In this document: piece after piece, positions 44,963 to 53,997 of the stretch
Layout: each line of letters opens with the position of its first letter
Numbering within the stretch: the first letter of the stretch is position 1
NCBI GenBank assembly: GCA_013368515.1
Contig: JABWCI010000001.1
Coordinates: 1 to 64,000, forward strand
From: Candidatus Altimarinota bacterium
Lineage (GTDB): Bacteria > Patescibacteriota > Gracilibacteria > BD1-5 > UBA6164
DNA length: 64,000 nucleotides
Direction: 5' to 3'
Position numbers and translations under genes: made by a program
The notes under the pieces: model-generated
What the model was told of the DNA's origin: nothing
Databases searched by the model: none
Seen by the model: the letters and a program-made list of their open reading frames with translations, nothing else

Positions 44963-46078
44963 TTATCAAATTTTTGAATTAATAAAATCAATCAAATCTT
45001 TCTTAAAATTTTTCTTATCAAATTTCATTGCATGTTCTCTTATACTTTTTGAATCAAACTCCATTTTTTCAAAATCATTTATAGATTTATTTAAAGAATT
45101 TATAGTTTGTTCTTCAAAAAATATACCTGTTTTTCATGAAACAACTGTTTCCAAAGCTCATCATCTACCATATGCTATAACTGGTGTTCCACTTGCCATT
45201 GCAGCGATTGGAACAAGTCAAAAGTCTTCTTCTGGTGGAAATAAAAATGCCTTTGCTTTTGAATGAAGCTTATTTATCAAATCTAGGTCATTTGTCAAAA
45301 TCCATTCAATATTAGAGTTTGATTTTTCTTTCAGTTCTCTATAAAACTTATTTTCAGTATTTGTAGCTATTTTTATTTTTTTACCATTTTCATTAAAAGC
45401 ATCAACTATTAAATCAAATTTTTTATATGGTATACATCTACCATTATAAAAATAATAATCTTCTTTTTCTTGACTAAAAGGTATATTTTCAATATCAAGA
45501 CAAGGATAGATAACTTCACTTTCCCTATTATAATATTTTTTGATTCTATTATATGTATTTATAGAGTTTGCTATAAAATAATCTGGTCTTTTACTTGCAA
45601 CAAAATCCCATATCCTAAGGCGGTGAACTATTTTTGGCATTAACCATTTTCAGATTGGATTTAAAAAACCAAATTCCATCATATTAATATATTCATGGTA
45701 ATGTGACCAAAAATACCTAGTTGGAGTATGGCAATAACAAATTTGAAGAGTTTCAGGTTTAGTTATAACTCATTTACTTTCAGCACTTGTAGAACTTATA
45801 ACTATATCATAAGAACTTAAATCAAAACTTTCAAAAGCAAGTGGCCTAAAAAACAAAGCTAGTTTATGTGATTTATTTAAAATTGGTATATTTTGAATAA
45901 AACTTGTTTTTATAATTCTATTCTTAAAAATAGGATTATTTTTTCCAAAAAAAATACTAGTAAAAATATCTGCATTAGGAAATATTTCAAGCATTTGCTC
46001 CAAAACTATCTCAGCACCTCACCAATCTTTTATCCAATCACAAACAATTGCTATCTTTTTTTCTTGTAAATTTTGCAT
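44963..46078 (-). CDS. GT4-family glycosyltransferase
   Basis: A 371-residue glycosyltransferase with a GT-B fold. Catalytic-side motifs include FLFPPEEDFGLVPIAAMASG (EX7E-type donor-binding region) and PVIAYGRGGALETVVSGKTG. The N-terminal acceptor domain includes VCDWIKDWGGAEIVLEQMLE. Likely acts in cell-surface polysaccharide synthesis with the divergent WecG-like gene. Cytoplasmic, membrane-associated. Confidence 0.88.
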
Positions 46079-46128
46079 TTTAACTTATTTATTTATACTT
46101 TATTAAATAATAAAATTAATTAAAATAT

Positions 46129-46941
46129 ATGCAAGTATTTTGAATAAAAATAGATAAATTAAAATACAATGAATTGTTTGAAAAAATAATAAAATTAGAA
46201 ACTCAAAATATAGTTTTTACACCAAATCCAGAAATACTTTTAAAAACTATAAAAGATAAAGAATTTGAAAATCTTATAAAACAAGCAAACTACAATACTT
46301 CTGATTGAATTGGTTTATATATAGCTTACCAAATTATAGACAATAATTATAATAAATTTATAAATATATTACTATTACCCTACTTTTTTTTCAACTTATT
46401 TTTTAGAAGAAAATTTCTTTATGAAAAATATGGTGAAAGAATTTGTTGAAGTGATTTAACAAAAGACTTAGTACAATATAGTGAAAAAAACAATATAAAA
46501 ATAACTATTATAGATTTATATAACCCTACAGATTCAAAAAAAGTAGAATCGCAAAAAATGTTTTCTAAATTATTAAAAGATAAATTTAAAAACTTAAATT
46601 TTGATTATTTTATTTATGAACCTAGTAAAAAAGGTGAAATAATAGAATACATCAAAAATAGTGATAGCAAGATTATATTTTCTACTCTTTGAATGAAAAG
46701 ACAAGAAGAATCTATTATTGAGATAATGCAAGCTTGTAAAAATATCAAAATATGACTTGGTATTGGTTCTAGTTTTGATTATTTTATATGATTTCAAAAA
46801 AGAGCTCCTAAAATTTGGAGAAGTTTATGAATTGAGTGGTTATATAGACTACTTACTTGACCAAGAAAAATAGATAGATTTAAAAGGCTTTACAATGCTA
46901 TATTTGTATTTATTTTTTATGTAATAAAATATAAAAAATAA
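46129..46941 (+). CDS. WecG/TagA/CpsF glycosyltransferase
   Basis: A 270-residue GT26 enzyme: VFTPNPEILLKTIKDKEF, SDGIGLYIAYQII, then ERICGSDLTKDLVQY and the C-terminal RAPKIWRSLGIEWLYRLLTG. The family transfers UDP-ManNAc(A) or similar sugars to a lipid-linked acceptor. A hydrophobic segment (NILLLPYFFFNLFF) is inserted after GIGLYIAYQI. Divergent from the GT4 gene with 50 bases between. Confidence 0.88.
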
Positions 46942-47004
46942 ATTTTTATTTGACATATTAAATAAAATAATTAAAAATATAAGTGTAAATTTTAACTAAA
47001 AAAA

Positions 47005-47085
47005 ATGAGAAATTTAAGACAAAATTATTTTTTCTTCTTCTTTTGAAATAAATTCTTCTTCAAAGGATGTTTTTTTAGTATATAA
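47005..47085 (+). CDS. phenylalanine-rich leader peptide of DAHP synthase gene
   Basis: A 26-codon ORF reading MRNLRQNYFFFFFGNKFFFK then GCFFSI, with ten Phe codons in two runs and one Tyr. It lies 82 bases before DAHP synthase, with a terminator between. CAAAGG at 47061-47066, inside the peptide ORF, is complementary to CCTTTG in the terminator's left arm, giving an alternative antiterminator pairing. This is the classic layout of amino-acid attenuation: low charged tRNA-Phe would stall ribosomes and allow read-through. Confidence 0.75.
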
Positions 47086-47110
47086 AATTTAAACCATTTT
47101 TATAAAAACT

Positions 47111-47138
47111 AAAGACCTTTGAAAAAAGGTCTTTTTTT
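47111..47138 (+). terminator. attenuator terminator before DAHP synthase
   Basis: AAAGACCTTT and AAAGGTCTTT stem with a seven-base U run, between the Phe leader peptide and the DAHP synthase start. Confidence 0.85.
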
Positions 47139-47167
47139 ATAAAATTTATTTTTTAAAATTTTTTTTT

Positions 47168-48214
47168 ATGAAGTTAACTTGAAAACTACCAGGTGAAGTA
47201 GAAGTTAAAGAAAGTCATCCTTTAACAGAAGAATCTAAAAAAACTATAAGAGATTCTAGACAAGAATTAAGTCAGATTTTAACTGGTAAATCTGATAAAA
47301 AAGTATTAATAATAGGACCATGTAGTGCTGATTATATAGAACCATTGAGTAAATATGCTGAAAAAATTTCTGAATTTAGAAAAAAATATTGAGATAAAAT
47401 AGAAATAATAATGCGTTTTTATACATGAAAGCCAAGAACTGTTTGATGATGGAAATGATTAAGTAATTCAACACCTGGAGGTGAAGCAAATATTTCTAAA
47501 TGAATAATGGAGTCTCGTGAGTTAGCTGTATATTTAATAGAAAAATACAAAATACCTTTGGCTGATGAAATGCTTCATCCTCAATTTGCAAATTTATTTA
47601 ATGATATTTATACATATTTGGCAATATGAGCAAGATCAACAGAAAATCAATATCATAGAGAAGTTGCTTCTTGATTAGAACCAATTGCTATTTGATTTAA
47701 AAATCCAACTTCTTGAGATATACAAACTATGGTAAATAGCATATTAGCTTGACAAAAAGCTAGTTCATTTACTATATGAGATTCTATTTATGATTCTTCA
47801 TGAAATAATTTATCACATTGAATTTTAAGATGATGAAGAATTAATGATATAAATATATCTAATTTTGATATAGAAAGTCTTAGAAAAACTCACTTAACAT
47901 TAATAGAAAAATGAGTAATTAATCCTTGATTTATAGTTGATACAAATCACGAAAATTCAAATAAAAGATATAAAGAACAAATTAATATAATGATAGCTGT
48001 TTTAGAATCAATATCAAAATTAAAAAATGAATGAATTAATATATCTGATACATTTAAATGATTTATGGTTGAAAGTTATTTATTTGATGGTAGACAAGAT
48101 TGGCCAAAAGACAATAACCCTAATAGTATAACAAAATGACTTTCTCTAACTGATCCATGCATATGAATAGATGAAACTGAAAGATTTATAGAAGAAATGT
48201 ATTGAAGACTATAA
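47168..48214 (+). CDS. aroG: DAHP synthase (class I)
   Basis: A 348-residue 3-deoxy-7-phosphoheptulonate synthase, first step of the shikimate pathway (PEP + erythrose-4-phosphate). Motifs: VLIIGPCSADYIEP, MRFYTGKPRTVGGWKGL, LADEMLHPQFANL, GARSTENQYHREVASGLEPI and the C-terminal SDTFKGFMVESYLFDGRQ. It resembles the AroF/G/H group. The Phe-rich leader implies control by phenylalanine supply. No other shikimate gene is in the window. Confidence 0.95.
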
Positions 48215-48227
48215 TTTTAAATACAAT

Positions 48228-48313
48228 AAAAAAGCCCTAGAATAGAAAATAATTGAGCTCTCCTAAATTCAATCATTTCTGTATCGACATACATTAAATT
48301 CTTCCTTGGGCAT
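48228..48313 (-). ncRNA. candidate 86-nt small RNA
   Basis: In the minus direction a TATAAT box is followed, five to seven bases on, by ATGCCC; about 80 bases later comes GGGC followed by six T. The ends therefore pair (GCCC with GGGC), with an inner hairpin TGTAT-GTCG-ATACA and flanking AATTTAA/TTGAATT pairing. The ORFs inside are short. It is not recognisable as SRP, 6S, RNase P or tmRNA. Expression is inferred from the fit between promoter, closing helix and terminator. Confidence 0.5.
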
Positions 48314-48317
48314 TTAT

Positions 48318-48353
48318 ATTATACTCATACCACATTAAAAAAGCATTAAATTG
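48318..48353 (-). promoter_or_regulatory. 7-4-7 direct-repeat promoter of the small RNA
   Basis: On the minus strand this 36-base stretch, CAATTTAATGC through GTATGAGTATAAT, is identical to the surface-protein promoter at 14027-14062. It overlaps the terminator of the upstream minus-strand gene. Confidence 0.55.
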
Positions 48354-48374
48354 TTTTGGTACAATTTAATGCTT
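48336..48374 (-). terminator. terminator of the minus gene at 48402
   Basis: AAGCATTAAATTG and CAATTTAATGCTT stem, loop TACCAAAA, then six T in the minus direction. The right arm doubles as part of the 7-4-7 box of the small RNA promoter. Confidence 0.7.
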
Positions 48375-48401
48375 AAAATAGCCATGTCTAAAAAAGTATT
48401 T

Positions 48402-48800
48402 TTAATCAAGTAAGATTTTTAATTCTTCTTTGTATTCTTTTTCTCTCTTTTTTAGATGAGATTCATCTATAAAATCAAAATCATGAACAAGTTTATTTCT
48501 AAGTTTATGAAGATCCCAAATCTTTTGTAAATCTCATATTTCATTTGGTTCTACTTTTAATATTTCTCAAAAAGTTCAATTATATCACATTTCAATTAAT
48601 ACTTTATGATAAAGCTTATCATAATCGATAATTTTTTCTTTTGAAGAATTTTTCAAAGAGATTTCCTTAAATAATTTATTTAAGGAAATTTTTTTATCCT
48701 TTGATAATTTTTTTCTTTTAGAAAATTTTAAAATAGTAAATAATGCAAAAGAAAATATTGATATAACAAATCAAATAATTAAATATATATATAATTCCAT
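48402..48800 (-). CDS. membrane-anchored hypothetical protein
   Basis: A 132-residue protein with an N-terminal membrane helix (YIYLIIGFVISIFSFALF), a basic linker (KFSKRKKLSKDKK) and a helical domain with WDLHKLRNKLVHDFDFID, a pattern seen in uncharacterised single-pass proteins of candidate phyla. One base separates its start from the hflX stop, so it is downstream in the hflX operon. Confidence 0.6.
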
Positions 48801-48801
48801 A

Positions 48802-50019
48802 TTATCATAGATTATAAATTATTTTAGACTTTAACTCGTCTAAATTTTCTTTATTTGAAGCTGATATAAAAATAGGATTTAAATTTGAGTATTTTATAGT
48901 TAAATACTCTTTTTTATTTTTATAAATTTTTTTCTCTCAATTTTCTTCTGTTTCAAATTCATCATTACTTAAAAAATCCATTTTATTAAAAACATAAATT
49001 CTTTTTTGATTAGCTTTTATTTTTTCAAGAATATCTTCAACTACTTGTATTTTATTTTCAAGTTTTGGGTCACTACAATCAATAACATGCAATAATAAAT
49101 CTGCCTCTATAGAATCTTCTAAAGTTGATTTAAAAGCGTCTATTAATTCTGGTGGTAATTCTCTTATAAATCAAATTGTATCGTTTATAAGGATTTCTTT
49201 TGGTGGTATATATGCTCAAGTATTTAAATCATAACTTGCTTCAACAAACATTTTTCAAACACTAGTTCAAAGAGTTGCAAAAAGCTTATCTTCAGCAAGT
49301 ACTCATTTTTTTGTTAAACTATTTGTAAGAGTTGATTTTCATGCATTTGTATATCCAACTACTCAAACTGTTTTTATTCATTTTCTATCTCTTGATTGTC
49401 TATGTTGTGCTCTAACTTTTTCAAAATGTGCAAGTTCTTCTTTGATATTTATAAGTCTTCTTTGAAGATGTCTTTTCATTATTTCTGTATTTGATTCTCA
49501 ACTACCTTTTCAAGCTTGTTTTCATAACTCCATTCACATATCAAAAATACGAGGTCACATATGTTTGATTGAAGCTAGTTCTATTTGCAACTTAGCTTCT
49601 TTACTTTTTGCATTTCTCTCAAATATTTTTAATATTAAATCTACCCTATCCCATGCTTTTGCTCAAATAGGTTTTAATTTTTCATTTATTGCATATATTT
49701 GTTTTGGTTTTAAAATATTTCATAATATCAAAATATTTCCATTTTCTCTTTGCATTTCCTCTATTATTTGATCAAGTCTACCTTCTCAAATAAATGTATT
49801 ATAATCAGGAACACTTTTATTTTGAATATGTTTAACAATAACAACTCAACCATAAGTATTTACCAAATTTTCAAGTTCTTTCATTCTATCTTCCATATTG
49901 TGTCTAATTTCTATATCTTCTGGAAGAATATCTGCTAAAAACACTCTAAGTTTTCACCCTGAATATTCAAGATTTTCCTGCAATTGTTCTAATTCTCTTT
50001 CACTAACTTTTCTATTCAT
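48802..50019 (-). CDS. hflX: GTPase HflX
   Basis: A 405-residue ribosome-associated GTPase. The N-terminal domain has TFIGEGRLDQIIEEM and the GTPase domain VVGYTNAGKSTLTNSLTKKG (G1), INDTIGFIRELPPEL (G3) and VFNKMDFL (G4). HflX rescues or splits stalled ribosomes. The P-loop glycine next to Lys is UGA. Confidence 0.93.
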
Positions 50020-50076
50020 ATATTTTATTAAATTTTATTTTTATTATTATAATGATTTTATAAATAAATAAAAGAA

Positions 50077-50101
50077 AAACCTCCTAAGAGGAGGTTTTCA
50101 A
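50077..50101 (-). terminator. terminator of second foreign cassette
   Basis: AAAACCTCC and GGAGGTTTT stem around TCTTA with a T run; the TAG stop of the gene lies in the loop. Confidence 0.8.
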
Positions 50102-50377
50102 AACGGGAAAAAAGCAAAAGATTAACCACAAGATATAACTCTTGATGGAAAACTTTTTCTTTTCTGTTTCTTGATTGTTGCAAACAAACAATTCTTGCTT
50201 TTCTTCTTCAATAGTAAATTCATTTGCAACAATTTTCACTTTCTTTTTTTTGCTTTTATAGTTAAGTGGAAAATATTCAGAATCAATTCGAGCCTGATCC
50301 CTCTCATACTTCATAAGCCAAAGTCTGCGATCTGTCTTCTTCTTACCTTTTCCAATCATAGGAGCAGGTTTGTTCAT
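50084..50377 (-). CDS. small foreign-looking protein of unknown function
   Basis: A 97-residue protein starting MNKPAPMIGKGKKKTDRRLW with a basic, charged body and a C-terminal hydrophobic segment (YILWLIFCFFPVL). No UGA is used; both glycines are GGN. A strong Shine-Dalgarno (AAAGGAG) precedes the ATG, which is rare in this window. Promoter, Fur-like palindrome and terminator are all within 400 bases, so the unit is self-contained like the cassette at 25687-26545. No family recognised. Confidence 0.65.
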   Translation of the reverse strand: MNKPAPMIGKGKKKTDRRLWLMKYERDQARIDSEYFPLNYKSKKKKVKIVANEFTIEEEKQELFVCNNQETEKKKFSIKSYILWLIFCFFPVLKTSS

Positions 50378-50414
50378 AACTCACTCCTTTCATAAAATGT
50401 TAAAAGTAACATAA

Positions 50415-50442
50415 ATATAAATAAAAAAAACTTAAAGTCAAT
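50415..50442 (-). promoter_or_regulatory. sigma-70-type promoter of the second cassette
   Basis: TTGACT, 16 bases, TATATT on the minus strand. Same -35 and spacer length as the promoter at 25687-25714. Confidence 0.55.
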
Positions 50443-50462
50443 TTGATTTTCTCTCTATATTA

Positions 50463-50479
50463 TGAGAATTATTCTCATT
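50463..50479. promoter_or_regulatory. Fur-box-like palindrome
   Basis: TGAGAATTATTCTCA, a 7-1-7 inverted repeat close to the Fur consensus TGATAATNATTATCA, placed about 20 bases upstream of the -35 of the second cassette and about 100 bases before trxB on the other side. Confidence 0.45.
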
Positions 50480-50577
50480 TTATATAAATTTACTTTACAA
50501 AGTATAGAAAGTAGATAAAATAAATGTGTAAATAATTCTTTTATAGAGTTATTTTTTAGATATTAAGATATTTTAAA

Positions 50578-51492
50578 ATGACTAATTTAGATTATGATTT
50601 AATTATTGTTTGAGCTGGTTCTGCATGATACCCTGCTTGAATGTATGCTAGTAGATATAAACTAAAAAACTTAATTATTTGAGCTCAACCTGGTTGAGCG
50701 CTAGCAACTTCTCATAGAGTTGAAAATTGGCCAGGAACTATTTCAGCTCCAGGAAAAGAAATAATGGACTCTTTTAGAGAACATGCAATACAATCATGAA
50801 GTGAAATAATAAATGAAATGGTATCAAGTGTAACAAAACATGATGAACATTTTCATATAAAAACTGATTCATGAAAAGAATTTAAATCAAAATATGTAAT
50901 TATAGCAACTTGAAATAATCATAGGCATCTTTGAGCTAAAGGTGAAAAAGAATTTTTATGAAAATGAGTAAGTTATTGTGCTACTTGTGATTGAATGTTT
51001 TTTAGAAATAGAGAAGTTATTATTGTTTGAGGATGAAATACTGCTGTAACTGAAGCTCTTTATTTATCAGACATATGTAAAAAAGTATACTTAGTTCATA
51101 GAAAAGATACTTTTAGAGCTGAAACTTCTTGGGTAGATAAAGCTATGAGTAAAGAAAATATAGAGATGGTTTTAAATGAAGAAGTTGAAGAAATAGTTTG
51201 AGATGCTCTAGGTATGACTTGAGTAAAACTAAAATCTGGTAAAGAATTAAAAGCAGATGGTATATTTGTAGCTGTATGAACTCTACCAAATACTTCAATT
51301 GTTGATAATTTATGATTAGAAAAAGATGAAGAAGGTTGTCTAGTAGTTGATGCAAGACAAGAAACAAGTGTAAAATGACTTTATGCTGCTTGAGATGTAA
51401 CAACAAACTCTAACAAATTTAAACAAACTATTATGAGTTCAGCAGAATGATGTCTTGCAGCAAATAGTGTACATGAAGATAATTTAAGATAG
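50578..51492 (+). CDS. trxB: thioredoxin reductase
   Basis: A 304-residue flavoprotein: FAD-binding IIVGAGSAGYPAGMYASRY, redox-active SYCATCDGMFFRN (CATC), NADPH-binding VIIVGGGNTAVTEALYL, and the C-terminal GLYAAGDVTTN. It reduces thioredoxin with NADPH. Nearly all glycines in these motifs are UGA, making it one of the clearest proofs of the code. The thioredoxin-like protein at 18414 lacks the usual CxxC. Confidence 0.95.
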
Positions 51493-51512
51493 CAATGCTA
51501 TCTTTTTTTTGT
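51486..51512 (+). terminator. terminator of trxB
   Basis: AAGATAGCAATGCTATCTT stem with a T run, overlapping the stop codon. Confidence 0.8.
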
Positions 51513-51565
51513 TAATTTCTAAAAAAAATGTTAAAATATAGTTAATAAAATATAATTTAAAAAAT

Positions 51566-51844
51566 ATGAATTTGAATATTTCTTGAAATAATTCAAAAAA
51601 TTGACATTTATGATATGAAAAATCAATTGAATTAGCTATAAATCAAACATTATTAGAAGTATATAAAACAACTGATATTTGATTAAATAGATTTAGATTA
51701 AATCATAAAAATATATTCGATAAAATTTGATGACTAAGTATCAAAACTCACAGATTATTAGCACAAGAAATTGTTAATTCAGAAAATGTAAATCAAAATG
51801 AATTAAAATTATTACTATCTGATTGAAATATAGACTCAATATAA
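51566..51844 (+). CDS. small hypothetical protein
   Basis: A 92-residue protein (MNLNISGNNSKNGHLGYEKS start), helical in its middle (IELAINQTLLEVYKTT) and ending NELKLLLSDGNIDSI. Several UGA glycines. It is two bases from the next small ORF, so the pair forms a short operon. No family recognised. Confidence 0.5.
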
Positions 51845-51846
51845 GA

Positions 51847-52124
51847 ATGGAACTTATACTAGCTTTATATTTAAAATGAAAAAAAATAGATAAAGAAACT
51901 TTTTTTCTATAAAAAGTAATTTAATAAATATATCTGAATTTGATGATAAAGTATTGAAAGCAAGTAGTAGTATATACTGACAAGATTTAATTATGTTTAA
52001 AAATTGAAAAATAATTAAATGATATTTAGAAAGTATTCAAAAAGATCCAAATTTAGAATGATGATTTATTTATAAAGTTTCAGGTTATAAAAAATATAAA
52101 TCTTCTTGAGAAATTATTCAATAA
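51847..52124 (+). pseudogene. small hypothetical gene frameshifted in a poly-T run
   Basis: The ATG frame reads MELILALYLKGKKIDKETFF and stops at once after a run of seven T (51900-51906). One more T would join it to a downstream frame that continues SIKSNLINISEFDDKV to the stop at 52124, giving about 92 residues. Both halves have native UGA-rich coding character. Either a phase-variable homopolymer, a decayed gene or a sequencing error. Confidence 0.5.
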
Positions 52125-52155
52125 AAAAACTGCCAAATGAACTGCCCCCTAAAAA

Positions 52156-52184
52156 GTAGAGCGAAATAAAAAACGCTCTACTCT
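52156..52184. terminator. bidirectional terminator next to avd
   Basis: AGTAGAGCG and CGCTCTACT stem with A/T loop and T runs on both strands, between the plus-strand small genes and the end of avd. Confidence 0.85.
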
Positions 52185-52191
52185 TTTAAAT

Positions 52192-52530
52192 TTAACTTAA
52201 TTTTCACCAAGCAAAAAGTTGTTTTGATACACTTTCTATCAAAATATTAACTTCAATATATTTATTTATATTTATAATTTTTAAATCTCTACTTAATCTA
52301 AAATAAAGCCTTAATAACTCTATTTTTTCTCTTGCAGTTGATATATTTTTAGATTTATCAATTTTACAATTAGCTTTATAAATATTTGATATTAAGTTTA
52401 TAACTTCTTTTTTCATAGTATCACCTAAACTATATTTATATTCTCTTGTAAATTCTTTTATTATCTGAAAAGTTAAAATAAGTAAATCATAACTAGTCTT
52501 GTATACTGGTAAGTTTTCATATGTAGCCAT
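52192..52530 (-). CDS. avd: DGR accessory variability determinant (Avd)
   Basis: A 112-residue four-helix-bundle protein of the Avd/S23 type: MATYENLPVYKTSYDLLIL, TREYKYSLGDTMKKEVINL, STAREKIELLRLYFRLSRD and YIEVNILIESVSKQLFAWG. Avd forms a pentamer that binds the reverse transcriptase and template RNA in diversity-generating retroelements. A UGA (Gly) near the end hides four residues. Its start overlaps the 3' end of the RT gene by 38 bases. Confidence 0.88.
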
Positions 52531-53234
52531 TTTTTATTTTTATTAAAGTATAATTATTTGATATATAAAAATAATTCCAAAAATAAGGTGAAACATTATT
52601 TAAAAGTATCTTTTTCCTCATTTTATATGATTTATAACTTTTAAACATTCATAAATAAGAGTTTATAATTGAAATAAAATCTAATTTTAACTTAATATCA
52701 ATTTTATTATTGTTTTCATTTAATCTATGATTTAATTCTTGTATTTTCTGATAAAAAAATCATATAGTCCTTTTTCTTAAATAAGTCCTATGTGGTTTTA
52801 TAAAAACTCATAAAATATCAAGATATATCAAGTTTTAAAATATAACAATCTTCTGTATAATTATTACTACAACTTCTAATTGCTTTATTTATTCTTTCTA
52901 TTCAAAAACTAGTTCATCTTCACTTTATACAACTATAACTATCATATATAAATTCATTTTCAAATATTGGCGATATATAATTATATAGTAAATGATGAAT
53001 TATTCTATCTCTAAAATTTCAAGCAAATATTTCCCTTTTTACAGGTGTTTTTTGTATAAAGTAAATGCTTTTTCAAACTATATACTTTCAGTTTATAAGT
53101 TCTTCATATAAACTTAATAAATTACTTTCCAAATTTATCTCAAACTCTAATTGAGTTTTTTTATTTCTTTTATTTTTTCTAGCATCATAATATGCTATAA
53201 ATAAATTTTGTAATAATTTTTCATTATTTCTCAT
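52493..53234 (-). pseudogene. DGR reverse transcriptase with internal deletion
   Basis: The N-terminal frame (53234 down to a TAG at 52788) has RT fingers: [40 protein letters not shown] and YILKLDISGYFMS. The C-terminal frame (about 52825 to 52493) has ILGVFIKPHRTYLRKRTIG and FISIINSYLGMFKSYKSYK, the thumb-side end of DGR RTs. The palm with YxDD is missing and the two parts are in different frames. Both frames share ATTTTATGAGT at the junction (52807-52817), pointing to a microhomology-mediated deletion, probably of somewhat over 100 codons by comparison with DGR RT layout. Catalytically dead as it stands. Confidence 0.85.
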
Positions 53235-53250
53235 AATTTTTAAATTTAAA

Positions 53251-53436
53251 TAATCCTTGACACCTAACAGACTCAAACCGTTAGACTTATTATTCCTATT
53301 ACGGAAAACTTTAGAATTACCTCTGTTGAATTCTATGTTAGAAGCAGTGTCTTTATCAATAGAGTCTCACCAAAAGTAAGCGTTATCTTCTACGTTTCAA
53401 AAGTCAATCCCATTAGTGTTCCTGTAACCAGGGAAA
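53251..53436 (-). repeat. DGR template repeat (TR)
   Basis: 186 bases, 87 percent identical to 54209-54394 without gaps. On the minus strand it reads like the target's last 61 codons but with AAC/AAT at variable sites (NTNGIDFGNVEDNAYFWGDS). It lies just upstream of the RT start. By hand count 22 of 60 coding-strand adenines are changed in the variable repeat, against 3 of 126 other bases. Confidence 0.95.
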
Positions 53437-53488
53437 AGTTAAGTAATCTCTTACTTTGTTTATATAATCAAAAATCATATAAATCTTT

Positions 53489-53516
53489 TAATACTAGTTT
53501 TTAAACCAGTGTATTA
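53489..53516 (-). ncRNA. hairpin in the TR RNA leader
   Basis: On the minus strand ACTGGTTT and AAACTAGT pair across AA, extended by TAAT/ATTA, about 50 bases upstream of the TR. It may be part of the template RNA structure recognised by RT/Avd. Confidence 0.4.
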
Positions 53517-53577
53517 CTAGGATTATAAGGCACTCTTTATATTCCAAATTAAAATATAAATGCTCGCCAAAATTTTT

Positions 53578-53997
53578 TTATTTATACTTTAAAATCAATT
53601 TTTCTAAATCATTTAGAAAATCTTTAAAATCATTTTTATCAATATTAATATTCTTATTTTCTAGTTTTTTATCAAGATAAACTAGATTATCAATATTGTA
53701 GTTTAATTTATTTCATCATTCATATTCCTCTTTCAACTTAAAGTCATTATTTTCACATTTCTCATATAAAATATATCAGATTCTTTCTTTTTTTAACTCA
53801 CTTAAGTATTTTGATAAAGCATTTTTAGGAAATCAAACTAATTCATATCATCAAGTTTGTTTTATTTTAAATCAAAATTTATAGCTTAAAAATCTTGAAT
53901 CAGAATCAAATGTTCTATAAAATGCTCAAGACAAAAAAAGTAGTATCTTCTCTTTATTAATAGCTTTTTGATTTTTCCAATAATCATAATTTTTCAT
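53578..53997 (-). CDS. MutS-like (MSL) DGR accessory protein
   Basis: A 139-residue protein resembling the first domain of MutS: LLFLSGAFYRTFDSDSRFLS, IKQTGGYELVGFPKNALSKY and KERIGYILYEK. A short MutS domain-I-like gene is a recurrent accessory of some DGRs. It lies between the target gene and the TR on the same strand, which supports that role. No ATPase or DNA-clamp domains. Confidence 0.65.

Noticed and set aside
48228-48313. Small RNA as 4.5S/SRP RNA
   Set aside because: Length and closing helix would allow it, but the conserved GGAA-loop and asymmetric loop of SRP domain IV are not present.
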